A stretch of 64,000 nt of DNA from Selaginella moellendorffii (Eukaryota > Streptophyta > Lycopodiopsida > Selaginellales > Selaginellaceae): positions 679,878-743,877 of the forward strand of contig NW_003314277.1 of assembly GCF_000143415.4 (NCBI RefSeq). The letters run 5' to 3'. Numbering within the stretch: the stretch's first letter is position 1; each line of letters begins with the position of its first letter. Of this stretch, positions 11,963 through 21,031 are shown in pieces. The notes below the pieces were generated by a model. It was not told the DNA's origin and made no database searches. It worked only from the letters and a program-made list of their open reading frames with translations. Made by a program: the position numbers and the translations under genes.

Positions 11963-12829
11963 ATTAAATTAAATATGATTAGATAGAATATTAAATTAAT
12001 AGAATATATATGTGAAACAGGAATCTAAAATTTCTATTGTACATTTTTACATTTTGACATTTCAACAATTGACCAGAAATATATAAATAATTCAAAATAT
12101 TAATTCACTCCTTCATTCTTTAGGGTTTTTCAAAGAGAAGCAAGGAAGACAAAAAATTAGTGAGTAGTTCTAGCATACAGAAATATGAGAATGTTAATTA
12201 TGTTTCACTACCACAATTTTCATATTACACTTTTAATCTTTATTACTCATCCGGGAATATGAAGACCACTGTCACTATTGATAAAAATGCTCTTGTTTCT
12301 TCCAAAATAATAGTCCAGAGTAAGAGAAAAGAAAAAATGGATAGTACAGCAAAAACCACTAACAAATCCACTTCATAAAGCTTTCCATAGCTTTTATAAT
12401 CCACTAAAATATTATAAAAGAAAGTAAGTTTTTTATATATATCATATTCCTCTTGATATGCTATATCTTTGCAAGTAAACATATGTAGTATATATGATGT
12501 TGACAAATCAAAAAGTCAAATCTATTTATGTTTTGAATATTGAAAGGTAATCTTGCAAAAATGCATGTTTGCATGCCTACATGTGTTTGCTATTATTATA
12601 TATGGCAGGCTATCTATATAAATTAAGACTACATATTAATTATATATTAGTTTTTAGCTTTTGGAACCCTATAGGCACTTGTCTATAATGGTAAGTTGTA
12701 ATTACCAAGATTAATATATGTCATGTCATAATAAAATGTCTTTCCTTAGATTGAAATATAGTATATTAATAAGAGAATTCTTATTTTTAGAGAATTTAAT
12801 TCTTCTTGTGTGTTGCAATGGTTTGGAAA

Positions 12830-13200
12830 AAGTTTATTTTTGGTTCTAAAGGCCTCTCATGAGTCTCCACCTCCATCTCTAAACTCAATTAATAATCCAT
12901 CTTCACCTCTATGTAACAATTATCCTCTTCATTTTAAGAGGTGTTGTGAAGCTTTTCCATTTGTGATCTTGAGTGCAACTAAACAAAAATTCCCTTTTCA
13001 TGATGTTGTTGAAAGAGTTAGATTGCCTCCAATGCTCCAAAAATGATGTTTTCTTTAAGATCTTGCTCTAGATATGGTAGGAGTACTTGATATAGATATA
13101 TTATCTTTAGTGTTTTATATATTACTTTTATTTAAACAAGACAGATAATTGTATGGGTTTGGTAAATTTTCTTGAGCACTATCGCAAATGCCCAAAAATG
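12830..13200 (+). repeat. Dispersed duplicate module 2, first copy
   Basis: Resembles 13610-13990 over about 370 bp (CATGAGTCTCCA / CATATGAATCTCCA; TCAAGATCTTGCTC; ATATTATCTTTAGT; GAGCACTATCGCAAATGCCC / GAACACTGCCATAACTGCCC). Both copies could have coded for a protein with a CP-K motif (HYRKCPKM / HCHNCPKI) but are broken. Confidence 0.55.
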
Positions 13201-13609
13201 GGTTTGGAAGGTTTGCATGAGTGGATGTATAAGAAAATCAAGAAAGAATTAAAGACATACAATTTATATAATGTCATGGTGAAAAACAATATTCGATTGG
13301 TGAACACTACATTAGTGAGTGCTGAATATAAAATATTTAGGCCACCCTTTAATGTAATATGAAAGTCATGCATAGTTTTTTCAAAAGTTTAGTTCATTAT
13401 TAGTAAAGTAGAGAATTTTATATTTTCAAGAATGATAATATTCTAGTATATATAAAGACATTATTATATATACAAGTGGTTCTAACACTATTATAATTAT
13501 AAAGTCCCATTTTCAAGACAGAAAATCTAAATTTTCAAGAACCCCTAGATCTTTTTTTAGTACGACAAGGGATGTTTTCTTTCAGTTTGTTTAAAGTGTA
13601 AAAATGGCT

Positions 13610-13990
13610 AGGGAAAATGTTATTGCTATTTGCATTTAACCCCCATGCATTTCATATGAATCTCCAACTCCATTTTTAACTTCTACCAATATTCCACCTT
13701 TCCCTCCACACAACAATCATTGTGAGGCTCTTCCTTTTGTAATCTCAAGTGTGACTGAATAAAAGATCTCTTTTCCAGATAATATTTTAGATATTGCTAC
13801 TAAAGATGAATTGTTTTATGTGCTTCAAGAATAATGTCAAATGTTTTTTCAAGATCTTGCTCCAGATATAGTTAAAACTCTTGAAAGAATGAGCATATAT
13901 TATCTTTAGTATCCTATATGCTACATTTATTTGGATAAAACAGAAGGTTATATAAGTTTAGAAACTTTTCTAGAACACTGCCATAACTGC
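13610..13990 (+). repeat. Dispersed duplicate module 2, second copy
   Basis: Second copy of the module at 12830-13200, about 780 bp downstream and in the same orientation. It contains a stop in the shared frame (ACTGAATAAAAG near 13760). No known domain is recognised. Confidence 0.55.
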
Positions 13991-13999
13991 CCAAAAATC

Positions 14000-14165
14000 A
14001 GAGTCTTTTCTCTTGATGCTTATAAAACCTATTATCAAGTTCTTAAAAAAGAGCTCCTTAATAGCCATATATCTAGATGGGAAGGTTGCAAAGGTAGCAG
14101 TTATAGTGGTAGTTGCATGTGATCATCCGGAGGTGGACTACTTTCCTTGTATCCAGTTTCTTGGT
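14000..14165 (+). repeat. Dispersed duplicate module 1, second copy
   Basis: Partner of 11270-11440, here joined directly behind module 2 (13610-13990), which suggests this is the ancestral arrangement and the first locus is a rearranged duplicate. Confidence 0.6.
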
Positions 14166-14540
14166 GTGATTGTGAAGCTTGAGTATCCAGTTGATCCAGC
14201 CTGCTATTGGTGGCAACTTTCTTTACATTGTTTGATTTCAACATATAAACTTTTAGCTTATTATTTGCACACAACAATGGGAAGCAACTCAAAAAAATTC
14301 CTGTGATACTAGGAGGTTGACCATCTAGCCAAGCATGGATTTAATCATTTACAACAATAGTTTGGATTGATACATTTCAGTGGTGTTAATCACACTTTGG
14401 ATGAAAAACCATGCTCGACCATGGTTTCGTTTAGTGAATGTAATAAGAAGAGTGGGACACCATGTGCTAGAGGATTTTGTAGTAAAGACTTAACTACCAA
14501 CTTTAATTTTTTTCATATAGACAAAGACTTCCATGCTGAA

Positions 14541-16144
14541 AATCAGGACGACGTCCATGGAACCGTCATCACATACTGATGGACCCTGTCCATCCCAGCA
14601 ACAGCCCTCTGATACATTGATCCATCATCTTTCTTGAAGCCCTGGTACGTGTATCCCTCAAAACTAGACTCCGGAACAACGAAGATGAGTTTGTACTTGT
14701 TGGGACGCATGAGCTCGAGCTCATCATGCAACTCATCCAACCCCTGAGCGACCTCGTGGATCTTGGACCAATAGACCGGATGCGTGTCCGACGTTGTAAC
14801 CTGGAGAATTATGTCCGGAGTGACCAGCGAATCGAAAGATTTCTGGTTTGACGCATAAGGCTCCACAAAGCAACTGTCAGGTAAGCCTGCAAGGCCCCGT
14901 GATTCCTCCGTCCCCGCACGATGAGCGTCCACAGGACTCACGTCCTTGGAGTATATGTTGAAACCAGACCCCACGCAGCGCTTCTTTACGAACACTTTCC
15001 ACTCGCGCAGCCGCTTCACTGACGTTGGCCTCAGAACGAAGCGTTCAACGCCGTCGTCTTCCTCTTCCAAGGACCGAAGGTCAAACTGGGAACCTCCACT
15101 AGCAAGTACCTTGTGGACGTGCTTCTCGTACATTTTGCCCGCCAAAGAGTTTGCAACCGCATGTCCCTGGCAAAAGTCAAAGAAGTCACGCGAAGCCTGA
15201 AACCCCTGCTCCTCGAACTTTTCAAAAGCCAACTTCTGGATGTAGTCCGAGCCAAACACCAAGTGAGCGTGCAGCACCCGGTAACACGCAGGTGTGTTCA
15301 AGTCGAATCTGTCAGTCGTAAGACGGTAGTGGAGCAGAATATCAGAAACATTAGAGACCTTGTCCGAGTTCATTGCGCAGTCAAGCACTTTCCGCCAGCA
15401 TTCCACCCTTGACGCTGCTTGGTGCACCTCCGCTTTGAGCCCGGCCAACGAGAACTTCTCCGTGTTGAAGAGAAGCCTTGGTAGCCCACCACAGTGGTAA
15501 AAGCGGAGACCAATTTCCTCGTCTGTCATTCCCAGCTCAAGCTCCTCGTTGCACTGCTGCACCTCCTCGAGCGACCAGGCTTCCAGGCGGCATATATAGC
15601 CATGGTCCTTGGAGAACTCGTAGTAGCCAGTGCGATCCGGTGAGACGCATTGGATGAGAGGCCCCAGGTGACTTATTCCCCTCGAGCCCCCGTCGACGAT
15701 GAGCCAGACACTCGTCATGTCCCACCCCCGCGGTCGTGTATACCATTTCGATTGCAGCACTAGAGGGTCATCCAGCGAGAAGTCGAAGAAAAAGAAGTCT
15801 GGATTGTCATCTTTCGTCCTCCAAACTACTTTCTGTCCTTCCTGAGCTCTACTGTGAAAGAAGTAGTGGCCATAGAACGTCTTGCCGATACCTGGCGTTG
15901 AGACAATGTGGAAGTTCTTCAACCCTTTCCTCTCATTCACGACCCTGCTCCACTTCTCCGCAATGAACTGATCCATGAAAAGGTAGTTTGGATGGACCCA
16001 GAGCTTGGACAGGTTGTAATGGCCCAAGAACCCAGACGGGATGTGGAGGCAGCGGTCCTGGAGCCTGGCATGCTTTACCTCCCGGCCGTAGGCAGCGAGA
16101 AGAGGATCTGACACACAGAACTTGTTAGAGATGATTCGTCGCGC
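14541..16144 (-). CDS. Crinkler/RHS-like P-loop NTPase with C-terminal nuclease-like domain, gene A
   Basis: An open frame of about 534 codons (14541-16144). Counting from VSDPLLAAYG (codon 1 at 16114), it has a P-loop STPGIGKTF at residues 72-80, a Walker B-like SVWLIVDGG at 135-143, a conserved LPRLLFNTEKF helical region near 211, and a C-terminal block with KSFDSL (425-430), ILQVTTSDTHP (436-446) and YKLIFVVP (474-481). That order matches the Crinkler/RHS-type NTPase plus restriction-endonuclease-like module described in eukaryotic effectors and lineage-specific plant families; the assignment is from family knowledge, untested. No signal peptide or membrane segment. The frame has no ATG before residue 47; the upstream in-frame TAG (16145-16147) closes a short upstream frame. 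Start therefore uncertain: residue 47, a non-AUG codon, or a spliced 5' exon. Genes B (18.3 kb) and C (62.8 kb) are close paralogues. Confidence 0.75.
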
Positions 16145-16171
16145 CTAAACCATACCGAGCTCTTCGCCCAT
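16145..16171 (-). promoter_or_regulatory. Short upstream frame before gene A
   Basis: ATG at 16169-16171 opens a nine-codon frame, MGEELGMV then TAG, in the same frame as the main gene. The equivalent frame before B (19874-19900) and C (62770-62802) ends at the same TAG. Either a regulatory upstream ORF, or the remnant of the original start separated from the gene by one conserved stop. Confidence 0.5.
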
Positions 16172-16379
16172 CTCGCTGTCGCCCAAAACCTAGAAAGCAG
16201 AGCGGAAAATTGATATAAAGAATAGAATGCCCTCCTAGGGCAAGGGATAAAAGGTATATTCTTTCTTTAAGAATATTCTTTGTTTTGTGCTCTTTTAATG
16301 GGGTGTTTATCTTAATCTATTTTTGTAAAACTAATATTTTTTAATCACGAGCTTATTTATATACTGTGGCTGGTCTGAT
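16172..16379. other. Upstream region of gene A
   Basis: About 200 bp, with the leader GTTTTGGGCGACAGCGAGA-type sequence shared with genes B and C near 16175-16195. Beyond about 16200 it becomes AT-rich. No obvious TATA box position can be argued. Confidence 0.4.
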
Positions 16380-17190
16380 GTCGCTTGCTCTGCCTCCCCG
16401 GATGCATCGCCATGGATCTGGCAAGATCCCAGCAGTAGCATCACTCGTGATCGCGGGCTCAATCGGCATATCGCGCACCAGCTCCTCGCGCGGCTGAATA
16501 GATCTCCGTAGTAGAGCAGCGCTGGATCGCTGCCGTGATAGTTCGCCATGCCCACGAAGTATCCTCCAAGAGCCCGGCGTGGCGGCACGCCGAGAGGATG
16601 TTCACGAGATGCACCGCCTGGAAGAGGTCTCTTGCGCGGATCCAATCCCCGTGCTGCGTAAAGGAGATGACGATCGAGTTCCAGGCGATAGTGTCGCGAT
16701 GGGGGAGATCCAAGAACACGGCATGGTGCGAGTAGCGAATTCGTTACCTGGATACGATCGTGGACGCCGCTGGCGATCGCCCTGGCGTGGAGGATCCGGC
16801 CATCGGCGAGGCGCGAGCTGGATTCCATCGTGCCCGGTCTGGGCAGTGCTGTGAGGATGCTGCCCCTGGAGATCACGTTCCGGTGGATCATCCTGTGGAA
16901 GATCTCCAGCGCTCGCTCGATCCGGCCGCTCTTGGCGTGCAGGCCGCAAGACGCGCCTCGAGGTTGCGTGGGCAATGCGAGGGATCGCTGGCGAGCGCGT
17001 CCATGATCGTCATCATCGAGGCGGCACTGCTGAAACTCTTCCTTTTTGTTCTTAAGCATGGATGCAAGGCTCTTTTCTCGATCCCAGAGAATTGCAAGCA
17101 GCTATTGCCGCCGGGAAAGCTCCGACTTTGATTGCTTTCTATGCGGATCATCACGTCGTCCCCGGACTCTCCGAGCAATAAAAAGGCCAT
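16380..17190 (-). pseudogene. Pentatricopeptide-repeat (PPR) protein remnant
   Basis: The three minus-strand frames carry consecutive pieces of a plant PPR protein: HAKSGRIERALEIFHRM (about 16930), HRDTIAWNSIVISFTQHGDW and RARDLFQAV (about 16690-16620), LVNILSACRHAGLLED (about 16610-16570) and, near the end, LLGSCQIHGD (about 16440-16410). These match the repeat wording of PLS-class organelle RNA-binding PPR proteins. The pieces lie in different frames, so at least three shifts break the gene; the longest open piece is 16331-17059. Only a C-terminal part is present. It lies between Crinkler-like genes A and B. Confidence 0.75.
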
Positions 17191-17239
17191 GGTGCTCCTT
17201 CAGGAGCTCTGTCTTGTTACCTTTCACTTGAGCGAGTTT

Positions 17240-17554
17240 TTGGTTTTGATTTTCGCTTATGTGCAAAGAGGTGACTTAAACGATCATGAACAGCGAGAAT
17301 TAGGCTTTCCATGCCAATGGAGCTGGAAAAGTGGTGAGCAAATTTCGGAGTAGCAAATCTTCTTCTAAAATCATCCTTGAGAACTTGTTGCTCGCTCTCG
17401 CTGCTCGTCCTTGTATCCTACTTTTTTAGTTATAGGAAGAGAAAATCGTGTTTTTCAGGGTAACGCCATGCTGTAATCCTCGGATTGCGGAAAGCAGCTG
17501 CGAACATTGCTGGCGGAACTCATCACGCATTTCCTGAGCACGGCGAGGAATTTC
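17240..17554 (+). pseudogene. Fragment of a histone-deacetylase-family gene
   Basis: Two exon-like pieces are visible. The first reads GDLNDHEQRELGFP (17270-17311), the segment of HDAC-family proteins before the substrate pocket. The second, after a possible acceptor TTTTTCAG ending at 17458, reads LRKAAANIAGGTHHAFPEHG (about 17482-17540), with the paired His of the HDAC active site (HH at 17521-17526), and ends at a donor-like GTAAGT (17555-17560). The wording resembles plant class IV (HDA2-like) and related acetyl-lysine deacetylases. A TAA (17461-17463) lies at the start of the second piece, and the following exon (zinc-binding GFCxxND region) is not found. It is a gene fragment, not a working gene. 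Confidence 0.55.
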
Positions 17555-17668
17555 GTAAGTTGTTTCTCTTCATTTTTGTTCTCTTTTCTTGCCGTGTGAT
17601 GGAGAAAACATATGTAATAATGATGGATTCTCCAGAGGTCTCAAGGCTAGGGTTTTCTCCAGCGGTCT

Positions 17669-17950
17669 TTGTGTAGAGTGGCTAAGTTTGCTTGTGGAAG
17701 CGTGACTCTCGACTCATACATATCCAACTTCTTCTCAGGCAATTCATCCCTGAAAAGGATTTCTATCACGAAGTTGCGGTATCACATCTATCATAAGCTT
17801 CATGGGACACAAAATCTCCTTACTTTTCTTTTCTTCAACCTATCTTGGAACTTCAAGAACGTTCGGCTTGTCCTCGGTTTTGACACTACAGGGATACACA
17901 ACAGGCATGGAGCAGCTTTCCGAGCATTAGAGCGGGCTCTGCAAGTTTAG
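17669..17950 (+). CDS. Small hypothetical frame, 93 codons
   Basis: An ATG-started frame with moderately codon-like composition (VTLDSYISNFFSGNSSLK) between HDAC-like and PPR fragments. No domain is recognised and no splice context is clear. It may be a chance frame or a residue of the neighbouring HDAC-like gene. Confidence 0.2.
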   Translation: MCRVAKFACGSVTLDSYISNFFSGNSSLKRISITKLRYHIYHKLHGTQNLLTFLFFNLSWNFKNVRLVLGFDTTGIHNRHGAAFRALERALQV

Positions 17951-18235
17951 AACACACATCCACAGTGATTTGACGAACGGGTAGCTATCAAGCCTGACGC
18001 CTTCGAGCAGCATGGTGCAAAAGAAACGAAGAGCTTCCAGGCACTGTTGGTTCAACGAGTGCATCGCGTTCCAGTGCTCCATCTCGTCAAAGACGGCGCT
18101 CACGCTCCCGCGTCTCCCATACATGTTGACACGTCTGCAGCGGAGCTCCCGAGCTTGGTCGAGAGTGTCCGGCTGGTCGCAAGCTTCAACAATTTGCTGC
18201 AGCGCAATCCAGACGGACTCCGAGAGCATCTAGAG
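17940..18235 (-). pseudogene. Second PPR protein fragment
   Basis: One frame reads LDQARELRCRRVNMYGRRGS, then VFDEMEHWNAM, CLEALRFFCTMLLEGVRLDS and YPFVKSLWMC. These follow the 35-residue PPR pattern (NMYG-R-GS--A--VFDEM; ALRFF--M---GV--D--TF--L---C) with small internal deletions. It covers about two to three repeats. It starts at 18229 with an ATG but lacks both the organelle-targeting and C-terminal regions. Confidence 0.65.
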
Positions 18236-18312
18236 ACTAAACCACGCCCAAGGTTTAGCAAAGCAGATAATAAATATCAAACCACACCGCAAATTATTTC
18301 TTTGATGCTGAA

Positions 18313-19873
18313 AATCAGGACGAAGTCCATGGAACCGTCATCACATACTGATGAACCCTGTCCATCCCGGCAACATCTCTCTGATGCATCGATCCATCGT
18401 CTTTCTTGAAGCCCTGATACGTGTATCCCTGAAAGCTAGGCTCGGGAACGACATAGATGAGCCTGTACTGCTTGGGACGCACCAGCTTGAGCTTGTCATG
18501 CAACGCATCCAACCCCTGAACAAGCTCGTGGATCTGGGACCAATAGACCGGATGCGTGGCTGACGTTGTAACCTGGAGAATTATGTCCGGAGTGACCAGC
18601 GAATCGAAAGATTTCTGGTTTGACGCATAAGGCTCCACGAAGCAACTGTCAGGTAAGCCTGCAAGGCCCCGTGATTCCTCCGTCCCCGCACGATAAGCGT
18701 CCACAGGACTCACGTCCTTGGCGTATACGTTGAAACCAGACCCCACGCAGCGCTTCTTTACGAACACTTTCCACTCGCGCAGCCGCTTCACTGACGTTGG
18801 CCTCAGAACGAAGCGTTCAACGCCGTCGTCTTCCTCTTCCAAGGACCGAAGATCAAACTGGGAACCTCCACTAGCAAGTACCTTGTGGACGTGCTTCTCG
18901 TACATTTTGCCCGCCAAGGTGTTTGTAACCGGATATCCTCGGCATAAGTCGAAAAAGTCACGGAAAGCCTGAAACCCCTGCTCCTCAAACCTTTCAAAAG
19001 CAAGCTTCTGAATGCAGTCCGAGCCAAACACCAAGTGAGCGTGCAGCACCCGGTAACACGCAGGTGTGTTCGAGTCGAACCTGTCAGTAAGACGGTAGTG
19101 GAGCAGAATATCAGAAACAGTGGGGTCCTTGTCCCGAGTGAGTGTGCAGTGGAGCACTTTTCTCNNNNNNNNNNNNNNNNNNNNNNNNNNNNNNNNNNNN
19201 NNNNNNNNNNNNNNNNNNNNNNNNNNNNNNNNNNNNNNNNNNNNNNNNNNNNNNNNNNNNNNNNATTCCAGCTCAGCTCCTGGTTGCACTGCTGCAGTTC
19301 CTCGAGAGACCAGGCTCCCAGGCGGCATATATAGCCATGGTCCTTGGAGAACTCGTGGTAGCCAGTGCGATCCGGCGAGACGCACTGGATGAGAGGCCCC
19401 AGGTGACTTATTCCCCTCGAGCCCCCGTCGACGATGAGCCAGACGCTCGTCATGTCCCACCCCCGCGGTCGAGTATACCATTTCGATTGCAGCACCAGAG
19501 GATCGTCCAGCGAGAAGTCGAAGAAAAAGTACTCTGGATCTTCGGTCCTCCACACTACTTTCTGTCCTTCCTGAGCTCTACTGTGAAAGAAGTAGTGGCC
19601 ATAGAACGTCTTGCCAATACCTGGCGTTGAAACGATGTGGAAGTTCTTCAACCCTTTCCTCTCATTCACGACCCTGCTCCACTTCTCCGCAATGAACTGA
19701 TCCATGAAAAGGTAGTTTGGATGGACCCAGAGCTTGGACAGGTTGTAACGGCCCAAGAAGCCAGACGGGATGTGGAGGCAGCGGTCCTGGAGCCTGGCAT
19801 GCTTTACCTCCCGGCCGTAGGCAGCGAGAAAAGGATCTGACACACAGAAACTGTTAGAGATAATTCGTGACGC
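18313..19873 (-). pseudogene. Crinkler/RHS-like NTPase-nuclease, gene B (gapped)
   Basis: Paralogue of gene A, same orientation, 2.2 kb upstream of it. Upstream of the N gap the frame (19843 leftwards) has VSDPFLAAYG, the P-loop TPGIGKT and WLIVDGG. Beyond the gap the frame resumes at KVLHCTLTRDKD and continues through KSFDSL, ILQVTTSATHP and YRLIYVVP to the same TSS end. The two halves lie in different frames across the 100-N block; compared with A about 45 codons are missing there, so the gap length is nominal. Two single-base losses next to the gap edge look like low-quality sequence. Whether B is intact cannot be judged; in A the region is continuous. Confidence 0.7.
19165..19264. other. 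Assembly gap (100 N)
   Basis: Exactly 100 N, inside gene B. Comparison with gene A shows that roughly 135-140 bases of coding sequence should be there, so 100 is a placeholder. Confidence 0.99.
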
Positions 19874-19900
19874 CTAGATCATACCGAGCTCCTCGCTCAT
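19874..19900 (-). promoter_or_regulatory. Short upstream frame before gene B
   Basis: ATG at 19898-19900 opens MSEELGMI followed by TAG, in frame with gene B, equivalent to the short frames before A and C. Confidence 0.5.
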
Positions 19901-20540
19901 CTCGCTGTCGCCCAAAACCCTAGCACGGTGTAGCGGTCTAAGAAAAAATAAGCTATAGTAAGTTTCTCAAAGAATAAAAACATTCCTCGCAAAAAAAAAA
20001 AGAAAAGAATCCCTCTAGACGAATTTCTTGCGTGGAAGAAGCCCAGATCGCACACATCCTTCTGGCGTGACGCCTAACCCTAGATTGCGAGAAAACAGGG
20101 ATGGCCCGGCTCGTCACGATATCTCAATCAGAGGATGATATCATGCAAGAAGATTGGCCTCTGAGGCACAAGAATGCACTACAAACCACCCCCCCGACCC
20201 CCTTGCCACGTCATCACTGTCCGTTCTCCTCGTGTCAAGCCTCGTGTCAAGTATTGACTATGCCACTATGCCACTTCTTTTCAAAGGTTCTGTTTAACAA
20301 TGTACTCCACAACTCAAGTTATTAACGCATTTCCAAATTACTTCCATTCTAGATGACACCAACAATGAGCAGCACTGTTCCATGCTATATAGAAGTCACT
20401 AGCAATTTCTTGACTCTGTAATCTCAACTTCCCTCACTCCAACAGCAATTTAGCATGCCCTTTTATTCCTTTTGAAAGCTGATTCAAAGTTCAAGAAAAG
20501 TTTTGAATTTTAAAAGTAAAGTTTTTATTTGATATAACTT
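19901..20540 (-). repeat. Upstream flank of gene B, shared in inverted orientation with the flank of gene C
   Basis: The minus-strand sequence matches 62170-62769: ACCGTGCTAGGGTTTTGGGC, an A-rich tract, the GACGAGCC-GG-CATCCC block, GATATCATCCTCTGATTGAG, AAAAGAAGTGGCATAGTCAA and the GTCAAGAAATTGCTAGTGAC phrase. So genes B and C sit in duplicated segments longer than the genes themselves. The small frame at 20101-20325 has no supported identity. Confidence 0.8.
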
Positions 20541-20779
20541 TAAATTGGGAAATAGTTAAAGGAGCCATTTGTGGCCAAAACTTCTTTATATGCTACATAG
20601 TGTACTAATACAATATGAAGGACAATTTGTTTCAGCAATATCACTAAGTCTATTTGCTAATTTTGCAAAAATGTAAAAAGAGACATCTTTAATGGAGATC
20701 TTCTAAATACCTTGTTACAAGCTTATTTGCTGTAATGTATATAGTTTTCACCTTTTACATTGATGTTAGAGGTAGAAAC

Positions 20780-21031
20780 AACATTATTCAGAACACTTTT
20801 TACATTCTATTGATATGATAACTTGTAAATTTAGACACTTTCCATAAATAACACAGAATTAAAATGGGACCAATATATAAGGCATGATAGTGAGGGTTTT
20901 ACAGACATAATAAGATATCATGTTAGCAATATTGAGGAAATAATACCTAATATATAAGATTTTTTGTCAAACTAATGCAAGACAGTAAAAAAAAACTAAT
21001 AAATTGGGCTAAGTATACTTGATTAAATAAA
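20780..21031 (-). repeat. LTR-B fragment, minus orientation, decayed
   Basis: Matches the stretch of LTR-B around 49.7-49.85 kb (TTAGACACTTTCCATAAATA; GGGACCAATAT; GGCATGATAGTGAGGG; AATATTGAGG). It abuts an LTR-B in the opposite orientation at 21032, a head-to-head junction. Confidence 0.65.

Larger units (their letters stand above)
10832..14540. other. AT-rich region with duplicated coding-like modules
   Basis: No complete gene is recognised. Two modules occur twice: one at 11270-11440 and 14000-14165, another at 12830-13200 and 13610-13990. At the second location they are contiguous (LEHCHNCPKIRVFSLDAYKTYYQVLKK is split over them). Possible exons include ETFLEHCHNCPKI and AYKTYYQVLKKELLNSH, and 14280-14480 reads NHTLDEKPCSTMVSFSECNK in part. 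The sequence from about 11455 resembles the left end of the DNA transposon at 53033 (shared AGCTCAAGTCAAT then AGTCAA-ATAGTC), so the first copy may be interrupted by a relative of that element. Confidence 0.4.

Noticed and set aside
15031-15412. Other-frame products opposite and within gene A (for example 15113-15412)
   Set aside because: Shadows of the conserved Crinkler/RHS-like frame; they are not conserved between A, B and C.
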